Shown one piece after another: positions 13,418-13,533 of a DNA stretch of 13,533 nucleotides. Location: assembly GCA_030605865.1 (NCBI GenBank), contig JAUWHN010000021.1:1-13533 (forward strand), in the 5' to 3' direction. The stretch comes from Candidatus Portnoyibacteriota bacterium (GTDB lineage: Bacteria > Patescibacteriota > Minisyncoccia > RBG-13-40-8-A > JAUWHN01). The first letter of the stretch is position 1. Each line of letters starts with the position of its first letter. The notes under the pieces were generated by a model, which was not told the origin of the DNA, ran no database searches, and saw only the letters and a program-made list of their open reading frames with translations. A program made the translations under genes and the position numbers.

Positions 13418-13533
13418 TTATTTTAATTTTCTCACAATCCCCGTATTGGCATCTACTTCAACTAATTGTCCGTCCTTCAAAACCTTGGTGGCAATCTTGG
13501 TGCCGATGATGCAGGGAATTTTAAATTCACGAC
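13418..13533 (-). CDS. Array gene 8: swivel-domain protein, C-terminus only (partial, runs off right edge)
   Basis: The last 37 codons and the stop (TAA, 13418-13420) of another array member are visible. The product ends REFKIPCIIGTKIATKV, then LKDGQLVEVDANTGIVRKLK. This is the end of the PEP-utiliser mobile domain just after the active-site histidine, which lies outside the window. It is separated from gene 7 by a single base, so the operon continues to the right. Gln in KDGQ and DANTG are small departures from the DGD/DADKG form of its neighbours. Confidence 0.88.
   Translation of the reverse strand, partial: REFKIPCIIGTKIATKVLKDGQLVEVDANTGIVRKLK
13473..13516 (-). repeat. 44-nt exact tail repeat, copy in array gene 8
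   Basis: Identical over 44 bases to 7375-7418 in array gene 4, although three complete genes lie between them. This shows that tail similarity does not simply follow adjacency. Confidence 0.85.

Noticed and set aside
3121..13533. CRISPR-like or tRNA-like explanation for the regularly spaced tail repeats
   Set aside because: Repeat spacing is about 1.3-1.6 kb and each repeat lies in frame at the end of a protein-coding gene; there is no short repeat-spacer structure or cloverleaf.
3121..13533. Calling the array genes full PEP synthases or rifampicin phosphotransferases
   Set aside because: Length of 437-516 aa is too short, and no ATP-grasp signature or PEP/pyruvate barrel is visible in any copy.

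Overview
The window is AT-rich, with compact gene spacing and few strong Shine-Dalgarno sites. It looks like a piece of a Candidate Phyla Radiation (Patescibacteria, possibly Parcubacteria-type) genome. That assignment is inference from gene style; no rRNA, tRNA or other taxonomic marker is present. TGA acts as a normal stop here (it ends at least three of the genes), which argues against the recoded Gracilibacteria/Absconditabacteria lineages.

Left part (1-3120): the minus-strand N-terminus of a phosphoenolpyruvate synthase-type protein (PPDK_N, ATP-grasp half) runs off the left edge. Next come a plus-strand histidine-phosphatase-superfamily gene (316-1239), a minus-strand orphan gene (1329-2090) and a second plus-strand histidine-phosphatase-like gene (2268-3044). 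Convergent gene pairs are separated by good bidirectional hairpin terminators. Divergent pairs share short spacers carrying clear sigma70-type promoters with a recurring TTGCAA -35 box.

Right part (3121-13533): the main feature is a head-to-tail minus-strand array of seven complete genes plus the end of an eighth. All are paralogues of 437-516 aa. Each has a variable helical N-terminal region of about 330-410 residues and a C-terminal PEP-utiliser 'mobile' (phosphohistidine swivel) domain with the GG-x-x-[SC]-HAAI-x-[SA]-RE active site. None shows an ATP-grasp domain or a PEP/pyruvate TIM barrel. The architecture resembles the acceptor-domain plus His-domain part of rifampicin phosphotransferase/PEP-synthase-like enzymes without the kinase part. 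Genes are 1-8 nt apart or overlap by 4 nt, except for one 97-nt gap, so the array is probably one operon.

The 3' ends of the array genes are nearly identical at the nucleotide level (88 of 91 bases between two neighbours; 44 identical bases between two distant copies), while the 5' halves are hardly alignable. This is a constant-tail/variable-head pattern that suggests gene conversion or unequal recombination. Two decayed fragments of the same tail lie in intergenic DNA, one between the divergent promoters near 2161-2196 and one in the 97-nt gap beside a GC-rich REP-like palindrome. The array has therefore been rearranging.

Working hypothesis (inference): the array encodes a set of exchangeable phosphohistidine acceptor modules, charged in trans by an ATP-grasp or PEP-dependent partner such as the adjacent PEP-synthase-type protein, and possibly discharged by the neighbouring histidine phosphatases. 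The sequence shows domains and co-location only; substrates are unknown.
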